Positions 1 to 6,138 of a DNA stretch of 32,654 nucleotides are shown piece by piece. The position numbers were made by a program, and so were the translations under genes. This DNA comes from an uncultured Prevotella sp. (GTDB lineage: Bacteria; Bacteroidota; Bacteroidia; Bacteroidales; Bacteroidaceae): contig CAMHDT010000009.1 in the NCBI GenBank assembly GCA_946183985.1, positions 1 through 32,654 of the forward strand, in the 5' to 3' direction. The stretch's first letter is position 1. Every line of letters begins with the position of its first letter. The notes under the pieces are model-generated. The model saw only the letters and a program-made list of their open reading frames with translations, did no database searches and was not told the DNA's origin.

Positions 1-30
1 AATGCAATGCGGGAGAGTAGGAGGCCGCCG
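1..30 (+). rRNA. 5S rRNA, 3' end (partial)
   Basis: The first bases carry GGGAGAGTAGG followed by a CCGCC end, the conserved 3' terminus of bacterial 5S rRNA. A strong terminator begins ten bases later, as expected at the end of an rRNA operon. Only about the last 30 nt lie in the window, so the exact mature 3' end is approximate. Confidence 0.72.
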
Positions 31-39
31 TCTTTTTCC

Positions 40-80
40 GGAGCCCCGGTTCAGCAATGAGCCGGGGCTCCTTTTGTTTG
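40..80 (+). terminator. Rho-independent terminator of the rRNA operon
   Basis: A perfect 10-bp GC-rich stem (40-49 with 62-71, GGAGCCCCGG/CCGGGGCTCC) has a 12-nt loop and is followed by TTTTGTTTG. It directly follows the 5S rRNA end. Confidence 0.93.
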
Positions 81-117
81 TTTGGATGGGCTGGTGCCCC
101 CAATAATTTCATGAGGA

Positions 118-149
118 TTTGGTGATTTGCGGGAAAAGTATTATCTTTG
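118..149 (+). promoter_or_regulatory. Bacteroidetes-type promoter of the kinase remnant
   Basis: TTTG at 118-121, a 20-nt spacer and TATCTTTG at 142-149 fit the Bacteroidetes sigma consensus. The bases just after it (TCGGCAGAAACGAT) resemble those after the promoter of the intact kinase at 15431-17197 (CCGACAGAAACAAT), so it is probably a copy of that promoter. Confidence 0.75.
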
Positions 150-215
150 TCGGCAGAAACGATTTGTTTGCCTGAGTTCTGTGAATTCAGAAAAGCGTCA
201 ACTAGTTATAATACT

Positions 216-320
216 ATGGTAGAAGGACATTATATGCTGCCTATCGGCACCCTGCTGCAGGACGGTAAATACCGTGTGGTGCGATACATGGCATCGGGCG
301 GTTTTGGCAGGAGTATGTGA
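216..320 (+). pseudogene. Truncated N-terminus of a Ser/Thr kinase gene
   Basis: An ATG at 216 opens a 34-codon frame ending in TGA at 318-320. After six or so residues it reads MLPIGTLLQDGKYRVVRYMA and then SGGFG, which is the start of the kinase encoded at 15431-17197 (residues 9-33, one difference, N to D) up to and including the glycine-rich ATP loop. Homology stops at about 310, just after GGFG, and nothing further of the kinase follows. The promoter upstream is preserved. It is a partial duplicate or the stump of a deleted paralogue rather than a working kinase. Third-position differences from the intact gene show it is not a very recent copy. A short peptide could still be made from it. 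Confidence 0.82.
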
Positions 321-376
321 CACTGCAATCTGCTGAGCCATAACAGAAAAAGTTTGTTTCCGGTTTGAGCATTAAA

Positions 377-409
377 AATCCCGCTAAGTCCGAAGACTTT
401 CGCGGGATT
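377..409 (-). terminator. Terminator of tRNA-Phe
   Basis: On the minus strand AATCCCGC (from 409) pairs with GCGGGATT (to 377), extended by an AAGTC/GACTT inner stem, and is followed by TTTTTAAT. It lies 18 nt downstream of the tRNA. Confidence 0.82.
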
Positions 410-426
410 CATAATGAAAGGAGGAG

Positions 427-499
427 TGGTACCTCCAGGAATCGAACCGGGGACACACGGATTTTCAGTCCGATGCTCTACCAACTGAGCTAAGGCACC
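427..499 (-). tRNA. tRNA-Phe (anticodon GAA)
   Basis: The minus strand from 499 to 427 folds as a 73-nt cloverleaf: 7-bp acceptor stem (GGTGCCT/AGGTACC with one G-U pair), D-arm GCTC/GAGC, anticodon loop CTGAAAA giving GAA, and T-loop TTCGATT. CCA is not encoded (the next bases are CT). Two positions do not pair: T27-T43 at the top of the anticodon stem and C51-T63 inside the T-stem. It has its own promoter and terminator. Confidence 0.9.
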
Positions 500-563
500 A
501 TGTTGTGTTCACTGTTTCCTTTCATGAAACATGAGCAACCACCGTTGCTGTTGTTTGCGGGTG

Positions 564-571
564 CAAAGGTA
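564..571 (-). promoter_or_regulatory. Promoter -7 element for tRNA-Phe
   Basis: On the minus strand this reads TACCTTTG, the Bacteroidetes -7 box, about 65 nt upstream of the tRNA 5' end. A TTTG about 20 nt further upstream (near 593) can serve as the -33 element. Confidence 0.65.
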
Positions 572-579
572 CGAATAAA

Positions 580-613
580 AAAATAATCGGCCAAATGTTT
601 GACCGATTATTTT
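580..613 (-). terminator. AT-rich hairpin between thiL and tRNA-Phe
   Basis: AAAATAATCGG at 580-590 pairs perfectly with CCGATTATTTT at 603-613 (11 bp, 12-nt loop). On the minus strand it runs into a T-rich tract, so it can end transcripts coming from thiL. It also overlaps the likely -33 region of the tRNA promoter. Confidence 0.6.
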
Positions 614-814
614 GCAGTTTTTAAGATTTTTCTTTGTTAATCGTGCGATATGTTTTGTTTTGGCAGCGGTATCTCAATCTGCATGTTCCACCGTCGGTTG
701 ACCAGTATAATAGTCGTCGATAATGATTTGTCATGGCCAGACACTTTGTGAGGTTGTTTTTCTTTTGTCGCGTTGCAACCCATTGCAATGACGAAGGTAT
801 TATGATGCATAACA
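614..814. other. Spacer with no recognised gene
   Basis: An 83-codon frame on the minus strand (872-621) crosses this stretch, but it begins inside thiL, runs through the terminator hairpin at 815-844 and has the composition of chance translation. I see no promoter, RNA fold or protein similarity here. Confidence 0.5.
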
Positions 815-844
815 AAACTGACTGGGCAGATACCCAGCCAGTTT
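815..844 (-). terminator. Terminator after thiL
   Basis: On the minus strand AAACTG-G-CTGGG pairs with CCCAG-T-CAGTTT (one internal mismatch, 6-nt loop) and is followed by TTGTTATG. It starts 10 nt after the thiL stop and is the natural end of the sppA-lpxK-punA-thiL operon. Confidence 0.65.
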
Positions 845-853
845 GCGATCCGA

Positions 854-1918
854 TTAATTCAATGGATTCCATCCTTGTGCCTTGAGTTCAAACTCCTGAT
901 TGTCGCGTGAAACGAGCAGATGTCCGTACTTTTCCTCGGTAATATGTCCGATGAGCCTTACATCTTCAATCTCCTTTATTTTTTCCAGGTCTCCAATAGG
1001 CACGGTGAAGAGCAGTTCGTAGTCTTCGCCGCCATTGAGGGCGCATGTGGTCACGTTCATGTTCATCTCCTCGGCCATGACGGCTGTCTGGTAGTCAATG
1101 GGCAACTCCTTCTCGTAGATACGGCAGCCTACATGGCTTTGCTTGCAGATGTGCATCAGTTCAGACGAGAGACCGTCGCTGATGTCCATCATGGCTGTGG
1201 GTCGAATACCGACCTCGCGTAGTTTCCTGACGATGTCGCCGCGTGCCTCGGTCTGGAGTTGTCGCTGCAGCAAATACTCCTTGCCGGCGAAATCAGGACT
1301 AAAGTGAGCCAGTTCTTCCAAGGCTTTCTTGTCGTCTTTCTTCTTGGCCTCGTTCACCTGTTGATAGTACACGCTTTTCTCTCGCTCCAGCAGTTGGAGT
1401 CCCATATAAGCAGCACCCAGATCGCCGCTGACACAGATAAGGTCGGTGTTCCTAGCCCCATTGCGATAGACGATGTCGTCCTTACGTGCCTCGCCGATGC
1501 AGGTGATGCTGATGGCCAGTCCTGTATAGGAAGAGGTGGTGTCGCCGCCCACGATGTCGACATTCCATTTCTCGCAGGCCAGTCGCAGTCCGGCATAGAA
1601 CTCCTCCATGTCCTCAACGGTGAAGCGCTTGCTCAGTGCCAGCGAAACGGTTATCTGTCGTGGTGTGCCGTTCATGGCAAACACATCGCTGATGTTGACC
1701 ATTGCCGACTTGTAACCTAAGTGTTTCAGGTCGATGTAGGTAAGGTCGAAGTGTACGCCTTCCATGAGGAGGTCGGTGGTGACAAGTACTTCTGTGTCGG
1801 GATAATGTAGTACGGCGCAGTCATCGCCCACGCCGTACTTTGTTGATTCGTTTTTGTTTTCCAAATCTTTGGTGAGATGGTTAATAAGGCCGAACTCACC
1901 GAGTTTTGCTATTTCCAT
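854..1918 (-). CDS. thiL: Thiamine-monophosphate kinase ThiL
   Basis: ThiL phosphorylates thiamine monophosphate with ATP to give the cofactor thiamine diphosphate, in the cytoplasm. The 354-residue product has the family's ATP-Mg core: GVGDDCAVL at 29-37, DLLMEGVHF at 49-57, NISD at 75-78, GGDTT at 124-128 and DISDGL at 245-250. Length is slightly above the usual 320-345, with the extra in a charged stretch near 180-225. The start (MEIAKLGEFG) matches family N-termini. It is the last gene of the minus-strand operon, 62 nt after punA, and the spacer carries a 9-nt-period repeat. No other thiamine gene is nearby, so its place here is operon convenience rather than pathway grouping. Confidence 0.95.
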   Translation of the reverse strand: MEIAKLGEFGLINHLTKDLENKNESTKYGVGDDCAVLHYPDTEVLVTTDLLMEGVHFDLTYIDLKHLGYKSAMVNISDVFAMNGTPRQITVSLALSKRFTVEDMEEFYAGLRLACEKWNVDIVGGDTTSSYTGLAISITCIGEARKDDIVYRNGARNTDLICVSGDLGAAYMGLQLLEREKSVYYQQVNEAKKKDDKKALEELAHFSPDFAGKEYLLQRQLQTEARGDIVRKLREVGIRPTAMMDISDGLSSELMHICKQSHVGCRIYEKELPIDYQTAVMAEEMNMNVTTCALNGGEDYELLFTVPIGDLEKIKEIEDVRLIGHITEEKYGHLLVSRDNQEFELKAQGWNPLN

Positions 1919-1946
1919 GAGAGTCTTTTGCTTTTTTCCAGAAAGG

Positions 1947-1982
1947 CTGGATATCCTAGATTTCCTAGATAGTCTAGAGTCT
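1947..1982 (-). repeat. 9-nt-period quasi-repeat between punA and thiL
   Basis: Read on the plus strand, four units start at 1947, 1956, 1965 and 1974, each beginning CTAGA (first unit CTGGA) with three or four variable bases after it. The CTAG core is palindromic, so the pattern appears on both strands. It lies between the punA stop and the thiL start. Confidence 0.7.
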
Positions 1983-2790
1983 ATGAACGGCGAATCATTT
2001 CGCGCATCAATTCGGTCATGATGGGCTGTGCCTTGTTGGCAGCCTCTTGTACTTCCTCATGACTCACCTCAACGGGCACATCGAAACCACCCAGGTCGGT
2101 GACGATGCTGACGCCGAAGACACGGATGCCGCAGTGGTTAGCCACAATGACCTCTGGAACGGTGCTCATGCCTACAGTGTCGCCTCCCAGCGTGCGGTAC
2201 ATTCGGTATTCTGCAGGTGTCTCGAAGGTGGGACCCTGAGTGCCGAGGTAGACACCATAGACCAGTCGGATGTTCTTTTCCTTGGCAATCTGGCTGGCCA
2301 TGTTGATGAGTTTGTGGTCGTATGGCTCGTGCATGTCAGGGAAGCGTGGACCGGTGGGGAAGTTCTTTCCGCGCAGCGGATGCTCTGGGAAGAAGTTAAT
2401 ATGATCGGTGATGACCATGAGGTCGCCAATCTTGAATGCCGGGTTCATGCCACCTGCTGCATTCGATACGAAGAGTGTCTTAATGCCGAGTTCATACATG
2501 ACGCGAATGGGGAAAGTTACCTCCTTCATGGAGTATCCCTCATAGTAGTGGAAGCGTCCCTGCATGGCGAGTATGTCTACTCCGCCAAGTTTTCCAAAGA
2601 TTAGTTTTCCGCTATGGCCTTCCACTGTCGACACGGGGAAGTTGGGAATCTCGGAATAGGGAATCTCCAAAGCCTCAGTTATTTCTGAAGCTAATTGTCC
2701 GAGACCTGTCCCCAGCACTATTGCTGTTTTGGGACTTGTGGTCATCCTTGCCTTTAGCCAGGATGCTGTTTCTAGAATTTTTTCGTACAT
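1981..2790 (-). CDS. punA: Purine nucleoside phosphorylase, class I trimeric type
   Basis: The enzyme splits purine (deoxy)nucleosides with phosphate to free base and (deoxy)ribose 1-phosphate for purine salvage. The 269-residue product has the phosphate loop GTGLG (27-31), EGHS (57-60), QGRFHYYEGY (77-86) and SNAAGG (109-114), all typical of the trimeric PNP/MTAP family, at the usual length. At the purine-binding position, where 6-oxopurine-specific members usually have Asn (ITN), this protein has Asp232 (VTDLGG), the residue used by adenosine/MTA-type enzymes; substrate range is therefore uncertain. The start at 2790 matches family N-termini (MYEKI...), although it places 116 nt of the gene inside the lpxK frame. 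Met16 is a possible alternative start. Confidence 0.92.
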   Translation of the reverse strand: MYEKILETASWLKARMTTSPKTAIVLGTGLGQLASEITEALEIPYSEIPNFPVSTVEGHSGKLIFGKLGGVDILAMQGRFHYYEGYSMKEVTFPIRVMYELGIKTLFVSNAAGGMNPAFKIGDLMVITDHINFFPEHPLRGKNFPTGPRFPDMHEPYDHKLINMASQIAKEKNIRLVYGVYLGTQGPTFETPAEYRMYRTLGGDTVGMSTVPEVIVANHCGIRVFGVSIVTDLGGFDVPVEVSHEEVQEAANKAQPIMTELMREMIRRS

Positions 2791-3844
2791 AGCCTATAAT
2801 GTTTTCGTTAAATTTATCCTCTTGTTCCAGCATGAAACTAATGTTTACTGGGAGGACATAAATATTCTTTCTAACTTCATCGCTCAGTCCTTGCAGGGTA
2901 ATGATGCGTGCGGCATCCTTTTCGGTGGTGACGATGCACTTTGGACTCTTCATGGCCGCGAAAGTGTCGTTGATGTGCCTGATGTCTTTTTGAATGAAGT
3001 TGTGATGGTCGGAATAGGAGAGTGGTGTGATGTTGGTCGATAGCGGCGCCATGTCTTCAATGAGTTGCCTTGGCGAGGCGATGCCCGTGAGCAGCAGTAT
3101 ATTGCGGTCTTTGAGTTGCGCATTGTCTAAGGTCAGCCCTTGGTTGCTGAACAGGGGTGTGAGCATGCCGTAGTCAAGGGTGGAGAAGAAAAGATGCTGG
3201 TAGGGATAGAGGTCCATAGCCTTTGTGATGACGCGGAATTCCATGGGTTTGAGGTCCTTTGGGCATTTCGTGACGATGACAATGTCGGCACGGTCCTTGC
3301 CTTTCAATGGTTCGCGCATTCGTCCTGCCGGCAGCAACTTGTCGTAGATGATAAGACGGTGATAGTCTACGAGCAGGATGTTGATGCCCGGCTTGACATA
3401 GCGGTGCTGATAGGCATCGTCGAGCAGTATGACATCAATGTTGGCATCTTGCTGAATGAGCATATTGATACCGTGTACCCTGTCTTTGTCTACGGCCACT
3501 GTCACATCGGGATATTTTTTCTTCATCTGGAAGGGCTCGTCGCCAATGTCATGTGCTGACGAGTTGTTGCCAGCCACGATAAACCCATGCGACTTCCTTT
3601 TGTAGCCCCGGCTCAGTACCGCCACCTTTGCCTGTTTGTGTAGCAGGCGTATGAGGTATTCCACATGCGGTGTCTTGCCTGTGCCTCCGACGGTGATGTT
3701 GCCCACGGAGATGATGGGTACGGTGAAGTCATGGCTTGTGAGTACGCTCGTGTCGAAGAGCATATTCCTGAAGCGCACAACGAGTCCGTAGCACCAACTC
3801 AGTGGCAACAGCCAGCGGTTTATTTTGATAAAGTCACCTTCCAT
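2675..3844 (-). CDS. lpxK: Tetraacyldisaccharide 4'-kinase LpxK
   Basis: LpxK adds the 4'-phosphate to the tetraacylated disaccharide precursor of lipid A at the inner face of the cytoplasmic membrane. The 389-residue product begins with a short hydrophobic, membrane-associated helix (about 10-25) and has a P-loop, GNITVGGTGKTP at 48-59, in the position typical of LpxK. An essential Gram-negative envelope gene, it fits the Bacteroidales assignment. The last roughly 38 codons overlap the start of punA in another frame (2675-2790); the charged tail encoded there (many Asp, Ser, Arg, Asn) looks like an unconstrained extension beyond the family's usual C-terminus. It lies 40 nt downstream of sppA across a repeat-bearing spacer. 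Confidence 0.94.
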   Translation of the reverse strand: MEGDFIKINRWLLPLSWCYGLVVRFRNMLFDTSVLTSHDFTVPIISVGNITVGGTGKTPHVEYLIRLLHKQAKVAVLSRGYKRKSHGFIVAGNNSSAHDIGDEPFQMKKKYPDVTVAVDKDRVHGINMLIQQDANIDVILLDDAYQHRYVKPGINILLVDYHRLIIYDKLLPAGRMREPLKGKDRADIVIVTKCPKDLKPMEFRVITKAMDLYPYQHLFFSTLDYGMLTPLFSNQGLTLDNAQLKDRNILLLTGIASPRQLIEDMAPLSTNITPLSYSDHHNFIQKDIRHINDTFAAMKSPKCIVTTEKDAARIITLQGLSDEVRKNIYVLPVNISFMLEQEDKFNENIIGYVRKNSRNSILAKGKDDHKSQNSNSAGDRSRTISFRNN

Positions 3845-3848
3845 GTGT

Positions 3849-3883
3849 TATAGTCTCTATAGTGGCTATAGTATCTATAGTTC
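3849..3883 (-). repeat. 9-nt-period quasi-repeat between sppA and lpxK
   Basis: On the plus strand TATAGTNNC units start at 3849, 3858, 3867 and 3876, an exact 9-nt period; the last unit is one base short. CTATAG is palindromic, so both strands show the pattern. The array fills almost the whole spacer between the sppA stop and the lpxK start, including the lpxK ribosome-binding region. Confidence 0.8.
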
Positions 3884-3884
3884 T

Positions 3885-5678
3885 TTATTTTATCGTTGTG
3901 GCGAAGGGCAGACGGGCCTGCAGACGGTTGCGTTGCTGGTCTTTGCGTACTTCCATGAGCGGTTCGTAGAGTTCGCCCAGCGTCTGGCGCAGTTGTTCGT
4001 CCAGGTAACTGCCTTTTGATTCTTCTGTGGAAGCCAGCAGGCTCTCCAGCCAGTCGGCCTTGGCTGGATAGGCAGCGGTGTGGTATTCGCTGGTGCCGGC
4101 CAGTTCGGCAGCCTTCTTTACAGCGTCGTCGAGTGAACCAATCTGGTCAACCAGTTTGATGGGCAAGGCATCGGTGGCAATCCATACGCGTCCCTGTGCA
4201 ATCTCGTGCACCTGCTCCTTAGTCATGCCACGGCCTTCGGCCACGATGCCGAGGAATGTGTCGTAGCCGCGGTCTACATAAGTCTGCATAAACTGCAGTT
4301 CCTGTGTGTTGTCCTTGCTGAATACAAGGTTGGTTTCATAATCAGTATACTTGTTGGTCTGAACACCGTCCCAGGTCACGCCCAGTTTGTCGGTCACCAG
4401 TTCGCTGAGGTTCGGCATGAGCCCGAAGATGCCGATGGAACCAGTCACGGTGGTGGGCTCAGCCACGATATAGTTGGCCGGTGCGCTAATCATGTAGCCC
4501 CCCGATGCAGCATAGCCACCCATGGATACCACGATGGGCTTCTTAGCCTTGAGTTGTTTCAGCGCGTGCCAGATTTGTTCGGAAGCCACGGCACTGCCGC
4601 CAGGTGAGTTGACGCGGAGCACTACGGCCTTCACATCGTCGTCGTCAGCCAATTTGTTCAGATCTTCCACGGTGGTGCTGCCCACGATGGCGTGCTCGCT
4701 GGAGAAGGCACTGGCAGGTTCGTCGATGATTTCGCCATAGGCATAGTAGATGGCAATTTTGTCGCCTTTCTCATCCTTGTCTGCAGGCATTGCGGTAAGG
4801 TCGGCCAGCGTCACTTGGTTGATTTTCTCGTCGTCAGCCAGTCCCAGTTTAGCCTTGATAACCTGTTTGATGGCATCGGGATACATGTCGCCGTCAATGA
4901 GGTGTGTTGTCTTATAGTCGTCAATGCTAGCAAAGATCATGATGCTGTCGTCGGCCAATTGGTTCAGTTGCTCTGCAGGGATGTTGCGACCCTCGGCCAT
5001 GTCCTTGAGCCAGTGCTGCCAGATGCCCTGATACATGGCCATGCGCTGTTCCTTGTCGTTCTCGCTCATGTCTTTGCGCGTGACACTTTCTACTGCGCTC
5101 TTGTATTTGCCCACGCGGGTGCACTGATACCTCACGCCCACTTTCTCGTAGAGACCGGTCATATAGTAACTCTTGCCACCCATGCCCTTTAGGTCAATCA
5201 TGCCCGTGGTGTTGATGAACAGCGAGTCGGCCACGGTGGCTACATAGTAGGCCGATTGTGTGTATGTGTCGGCATAGGCAATAATCCACTTGCCGCTTTG
5301 CTTGAAGTCTTTCAGGGCGTCGCGAATCTGCTGTGCCGTGGCGGGCGAATCGAATGAGGCGACACCACCTTCAATATAGATGCCCTTGATATTCTCGTTG
5401 TCCTTGGCGGTCTTGATGGCACGAAGCACCTCGTCGAGTCCCATGGTGGTCATATCCACCTGTCCGAGCAGTTCGCTGAAGGGGTTGTCTTCCTCTGCGC
5501 GCTCTTCAATCATGGCATCCATGTTCAGCACAAATACCGAGTTCTTTTCAATTTTTGCAGGTGCGCTGTCGCTGGCCACCATGCATGCCAATGAAATCAT
5601 AAACATAATTCCGGCTACGATTGCCAGAATCACGATGCCGCATATAGTGGCAAGCGTGTACTTGAAAAAGTCTTTCAT
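3885..5678 (-). CDS. sppA: Signal peptide peptidase SppA, double-domain (67K) type
   Basis: SppA is a membrane-anchored Ser/Lys protease that clears cleaved signal peptides and other short membrane peptides. The 597-residue product has an N-terminal transmembrane anchor (about 8-33) and two tandem ClpP-like domains. The general base lies in VGKYKSAVE (Lys193, first domain) and the nucleophile in GGYAASGGYM (Ser392, second domain), matching the E. coli enzyme's Lys/Ser dyad. NSPGGS at 357-362 is the oxyanion-loop signature. It is the first gene of the minus-strand operon and has its own -7 box 29 nt upstream. Confidence 0.95.
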   Translation of the reverse strand: MKDFFKYTLATICGIVILAIVAGIMFMISLACMVASDSAPAKIEKNSVFVLNMDAMIEERAEEDNPFSELLGQVDMTTMGLDEVLRAIKTAKDNENIKGIYIEGGVASFDSPATAQQIRDALKDFKQSGKWIIAYADTYTQSAYYVATVADSLFINTTGMIDLKGMGGKSYYMTGLYEKVGVRYQCTRVGKYKSAVESVTRKDMSENDKEQRMAMYQGIWQHWLKDMAEGRNIPAEQLNQLADDSIMIFASIDDYKTTHLIDGDMYPDAIKQVIKAKLGLADDEKINQVTLADLTAMPADKDEKGDKIAIYYAYGEIIDEPASAFSSEHAIVGSTTVEDLNKLADDDDVKAVVLRVNSPGGSAVASEQIWHALKQLKAKKPIVVSMGGYAASGGYMISAPANYIVAEPTTVTGSIGIFGLMPNLSELVTDKLGVTWDGVQTNKYTDYETNLVFSKDNTQELQFMQTYVDRGYDTFLGIVAEGRGMTKEQVHEIAQGRVWIATDALPIKLVDQIGSLDDAVKKAAELAGTSEYHTAAYPAKADWLESLLASTEESKGSYLDEQLRQTLGELYEPLMEVRKDQQRNRLQARLPFATTIK

Positions 5679-5706
5679 TCCAGTGTTGTTTTAAGTTTAT
5701 TTGGGG

Positions 5707-5714
5707 CAAAGTTA
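5707..5714 (-). promoter_or_regulatory. Promoter -7 element for the sppA operon
   Basis: On the minus strand this is TAACTTTG, a canonical Bacteroidetes -7 box, about 29 nt upstream of the sppA start codon. A TTTG lies upstream at about 23 nt, slightly longer than ideal. Confidence 0.72.
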
Positions 5715-5766
5715 CATATTTTTTTTATTATACCGTACAAAAATGTCATAAAATGTATAATTTTCA

Positions 5767-5798
5767 TTGTAAAAAGGGGCGTTCCTGTCGTAATTTTG
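5767..5798 (+). promoter_or_regulatory. Promoter of candidate small RNA A
   Basis: TTG at 5767-5769 and TAATTTTG at 5791-5798 with a 21-nt spacer. No protein gene starts within 300 nt; what follows is an AT-rich stretch ending in a terminator. Confidence 0.6.
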
Positions 5799-5803
5799 CA
5801 GTG

Positions 5804-5943
5804 TGATTCATAAAACGAACTACTTTCATGATATGTCATTATCTTAGTTAATAGAAGTTGTTAGAATTAGGTAAGTTAATAGTTTTAGTTAGTAATTTTT
5901 ATGGTAAAGAGACTGAACCGGGCTGTGAAGTTCGGTTCTTTTT
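5804..5943 (+). ncRNA. Candidate small RNA A, ending in a terminator
   Basis: The predicted transcript runs about 140 nt from the promoter at 5791-5798 to a hairpin (GAACCG 5915-5920 with CGGTTC 5933-5938) followed by five Ts. The body is AT-rich with repeated TTAGT/AAGTT words and no closed reading frame: the ATG at 5901 reads straight through the terminator. The layout, and the terminator loop (CCGG..TGTGA..TCGG), resemble the second candidate at 15010-15101. The GH28 gene downstream has its own promoter, so this looks like an independent RNA; a terminated leader is the alternative. Confidence 0.5.
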
Positions 5944-5969
5944 CACTTCAGGTTTTTCCTGCAAGAAAA

Positions 5970-6028
5970 AATTATGGCTATAATTTCAACGATTATAGCC
6001 ATAATTTGAAGAATTATAGCCATAATTT
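5970..6028 (+). repeat. Three palindromic units spaced 21 bp (set 1)
   Basis: One inverted and two direct copies of ATTATAGCCATAATTT are centred at about 5977.5, 5998.5 and 6019.5, an exact 21-bp spacing. The first copy (from 5969) is a perfect 16-bp inverted complement of the second, so they can also form a long hairpin. Each unit is itself nearly palindromic. A set with the same form lies at 31794-31853. Confidence 0.85.
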
Positions 6029-6073
6029 ATTGGAGGGCATGCGTCATCGTGATAAAAAAAGAAACGCGTTTCT

Positions 6074-6104
6074 TTTGTTCTTCGCTCAACTTTTCGTAAC
6101 TTTG
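6074..6104 (+). promoter_or_regulatory. Promoter of the GH28 gene
   Basis: TTTG at 6074-6077, a 19-nt spacer and TAACTTTG at 6097-6104 give a near-ideal Bacteroidetes promoter. The start codon follows 34 nt downstream. Confidence 0.82.
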
Positions 6105-6138
6105 CGGCATAAAACTAATCATTAAGCAAAACAATACA

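Noticed and set aside
230..484. 84-codon minus-strand frame
   Set aside because: It crosses the tRNA-Phe gene and its terminator and the kinase remnant on the opposite strand; chance frame.
621..872. 83-codon minus-strand frame after thiL
   Set aside because: It starts inside the thiL coding sequence, runs through the terminator hairpin at 815-844 and shows no protein-like pattern.
5901..6125. 74-codon plus-strand frame
   Set aside because: It reads through the candidate small RNA terminator, the 21-bp palindromes and the GH28 promoter. The Tyr/Asn/His-rich product is the translation of the repeats.
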